Assembly: GCA_015492755.1 (NCBI GenBank)
Contig: WGEM01000167.1
Location: 1 to 8,360, forward strand
From: Gemmatimonadota bacterium
GTDB lineage: Bacteria > Gemmatimonadota > Gemmatimonadetes > Longimicrobiales > Gaopeijiaceae
Length of the DNA: 8,360 bases
Reading direction: 5' to 3'
Shown here: piece by piece, positions 7,368 to 8,360 of the stretch
How positions within the stretch are numbered: the first letter of the stretch is position 1
How the letters are laid out: each line of letters opens with the position of its first letter
Made by a program: the position numbers and the translations under genes
Notes under the pieces: model-generated
What the model was told of the DNA's origin: nothing
Databases searched by the model: none
The model's input: the letters and a program-made list of their open reading frames with translations, nothing else

Positions 7368-7813
7368 GACGCAGCGTACGCATGGCACGGGGGCTCGGCG
7401 CCCTGGCACTCCTTCTGGCGGCGGCGGCGTGTTACGAACACACGTTCGTGGTGGGCGACGGTGCCCCGGACGGGCGGGTGGTGTACGAGAAGTGGCACCA
7501 CCACTGGATCGCAGGGCTCATCAGCCCCGACCACGTGCTGGAGATCCAGGAACTCTGCCCCTCGGGCGACGCCACCATCCATGAGGAGATATCCTTCCTC
7601 AACGGGCTGGTGGGCGCGCTCACCAGCGGCATCTACCAGCCCACCACGGTGCAGGTGCGGTGCCGCAGGCCGCGGCGGGCCCGGCGCGAGATCATCCTCA
7701 CCCCTCAGGAGGTGAGGCGCATCGTGGCAGCGCCCGCCTTCCTGGAGCGGGTGGCGGCGCTGGCGCCCGCACGCCTCCCGGAGGTCCAGGGGGCACAGGA
7801 GGGGCTGCGCTGA
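7364..7813 (+). CDS. Bor-family envelope lipoprotein with C-terminal extension
   Basis: A predicted 149-residue lipoprotein. Residues 1-22 are a basic then Ala/Leu-rich signal, followed by Cys23 in LAAAAC. The lipobox is imperfect, with Ala rather than Leu at -3. Residues 23-100 match the plan of the Bor family (phage lambda Bor, Iss of E. coli): Cys-x3-TF near the N-terminus, HHHWIAGL (45-52), a middle Cys65, then FLNGLVGALTSGIYQPTTVQVRC (78-100), the family hallmark ending in Cys100. Bor and Iss are outer-membrane lipoproteins linked to serum resistance; that phenotype should not be carried over to this organism. The ~49 residues after Cys100 begin with a basic stretch (RRPRRARR) and extend beyond the ~97-residue lambda protein. 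The gene overlaps the end of paralog 2 by 4 bases and is followed by the operon terminator. Family assignment comes from memory of the lambda sequence. Confidence 0.88.
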   Translation: MRRSVRMARGLGALALLLAAAACYEHTFVVGDGAPDGRVVYEKWHHHWIAGLISPDHVLEIQELCPSGDATIHEEISFLNGLVGALTSGIYQPTTVQVRCRRPRRARREIILTPQEVRRIVAAPAFLERVAALAPARLPEVQGAQEGLR

Positions 7814-7839
7814 CGGGATGATGCCGCAGGGGAGAGAGT

Positions 7840-7875
7840 GGGCGGACGGCGGTGGCCGTCCGCCCTCCTTTTTTT
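7840..7875 (+). terminator. Intrinsic terminator of the three-gene operon
   Basis: A perfect 11-bp GC-rich stem (GGGCGGACGGC at 7840-7850, GCCGTCCGCCC at 7855-7865) with a GGTG loop is followed by TCC and seven T residues (7869-7875). It begins 26 bases after the Bor-like stop codon. No A-run precedes it, so it should work only on + strand transcription. It separates the operon from the DUF454 gene. Confidence 0.94.
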
Positions 7876-7918
7876 GGCTCCACCCCTTGAGGCGGCGGCG
7901 CGCGTGACCGACCTTTCC

Positions 7919-7951
7919 GGACCGCGCGCGGCACAGGGCCGCGCGCCGTCC
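7919..7951 (+). repeat. GC-rich imperfect hairpin just before the DUF454 gene
   Basis: Arms 7919-7932 and 7938-7951 pair at 13 of 14 positions (one C-C mismatch, 7923/7947) around the loop ACAGG. No T-run follows on either strand, so it is not a canonical intrinsic terminator. It ends four bases before the AGGAG at 7955-7959, the likely ribosome binding site of the next gene. It could be a 5' leader structure, a protein-binding palindrome, or a factor-dependent pause site. Confidence 0.7.
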
Positions 7952-7969
7952 TGCAGGAGCGCCACCTCG

Positions 7970-8360
7970 TTGAGCCAGACACCCCACTGCCCCGTCGATC
8001 ACGCCGCCGCCGAGCGGGCGGCCCGGAGGCTGCCCGGCCCCGTGCGCCGGGGTGTCTACTTCGGGGTGGGCGCCGTGAGCGTGGTGGCGGGCGTCATCGG
8101 GATCTTCGTGCCCCTCTGGCCCACCACCTGCTTCCTCCTCCTGGCGGGGTGGTGCTTCGCCCGGAGCTCGCCTCGCGCCGAGCGCTGGCTCCACGAGAAC
8201 CGGCTCTTCGGACGCTACCTGCGTGACTACCGGGAGCGAGGCGTCATCTCACCCCGCATCCGCACCCGTTCCGTGGCGACGCTCTGGATCTTCATGGGCA
8301 TCTCCATGGTGCTGGTGGCGGAACGCCTCTGGGTGGTGCTCCTCCTGCTCCTCATCGCCG
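7970..8360 (+). CDS. DUF454 (YbaN-like) inner-membrane protein, 3' end beyond window
   Basis: A partial gene; the frame is still open at the window end after 130 codons. The core from residue 27 has the DUF454/YbaN pattern: a first membrane segment (about 29-50, VYFGVGAVSVVAGVIGIFVP), then PLWPTTCFLLLAGWCFARSS, the RWLHENRLFGRYLRDY loop, and a hydrophobic run from about residue 104 to the edge (VATLWIFMGISMVLV onward). Family members are small (about 115-150 residues) multi-pass inner-membrane proteins of unknown biochemical role. The start is uncertain. I chose TTG 7970 because AGGAG (7955-7959) lies 10 bases upstream; GTG 7904 would put the 7919-7951 hairpin in the coding region, and GTG 8042 would leave a very short N-terminus. 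It follows the terminator at 7840-7875, so it is probably transcribed separately from the operon. Confidence 0.85.
   Translation, partial: MSQTPHCPVDHAAAERAARRLPGPVRRGVYFGVGAVSVVAGVIGIFVPLWPTTCFLLLAGWCFARSSPRAERWLHENRLFGRYLRDYRERGVISPRIRTRSVATLWIFMGISMVLVAERLWVVLLLLLIA

Noticed and set aside
4950..7409. Long open frame on the - strand (819 codons) opposite paralog 2
   Set aside because: It is a shadow of GC-rich codon use. The translation is rich in His, Val, Arg and Gly with no recognisable domain, and it lies entirely opposite a gene with clear motifs.
7919..7951. Hairpin as a second intrinsic terminator
   Set aside because: No T-run follows on either strand, so it is listed as a structure of unknown role instead.
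1..8360. Mobile elements, CRISPR arrays, tRNA or rRNA genes
   Set aside because: I saw no transposase or integrase motif, no regularly spaced repeats, and no tRNA or rRNA signature. Base composition looks even throughout.

Overview
This window is very GC-rich, with coding regions that strongly favour G or C at third codon positions. All supported genes lie on the + strand. The protein families suggest a Gram-negative, soil- or sediment-type lineage. Secreted TolB-propeller/amidohydrolase fusions are common in Gemmatimonadota and some Acidobacteriota and Xanthomonadales. I favour Gemmatimonadota, but that is inference from family content, not from a marker gene.

Layout: bases 1-162 are a leader with no convincing gene; a possible upstream reading frame ends at 22-24. 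Bases 163-3663 encode a secreted fusion of a TolB/WD40-like beta-propeller with a metal-dependent amidohydrolase. Bases 3660-7367 encode a second, clearly homologous fusion carrying an extra charged helical insert of about 100 residues between propeller and hydrolase. Bases 7364-7813 encode a small Bor-family lipoprotein with a C-terminal extension. Both junctions are 4-base ATGA overlaps, each preceded by a strong Shine-Dalgarno sequence, so the three genes look like one translationally coupled operon. It ends at a textbook intrinsic terminator (7840-7875). After a GC-rich hairpin (7919-7951), a DUF454 (YbaN-like) inner-membrane protein begins near 7970 and runs off the window end.

All three operon products carry export signals, so they probably act in the periplasm or at the envelope. 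The two large proteins likely bind a substrate through the propeller and hydrolyse an amide or peptide-like bond in the amidohydrolase barrel. The substrate cannot be read from sequence. Both lack the usual His after strand 5 and the usual Asp after strand 8 of subtype-I amidohydrolases, having TTEGG and GSHGQ motifs there instead. The Bor-like lipoprotein may be an envelope partner of the hydrolases; this rests on operon structure alone. The most notable points are the tandem duplicate pair with its altered active site, the heptad-repeat insert in the second copy, and the coupled Bor-like lipoprotein.
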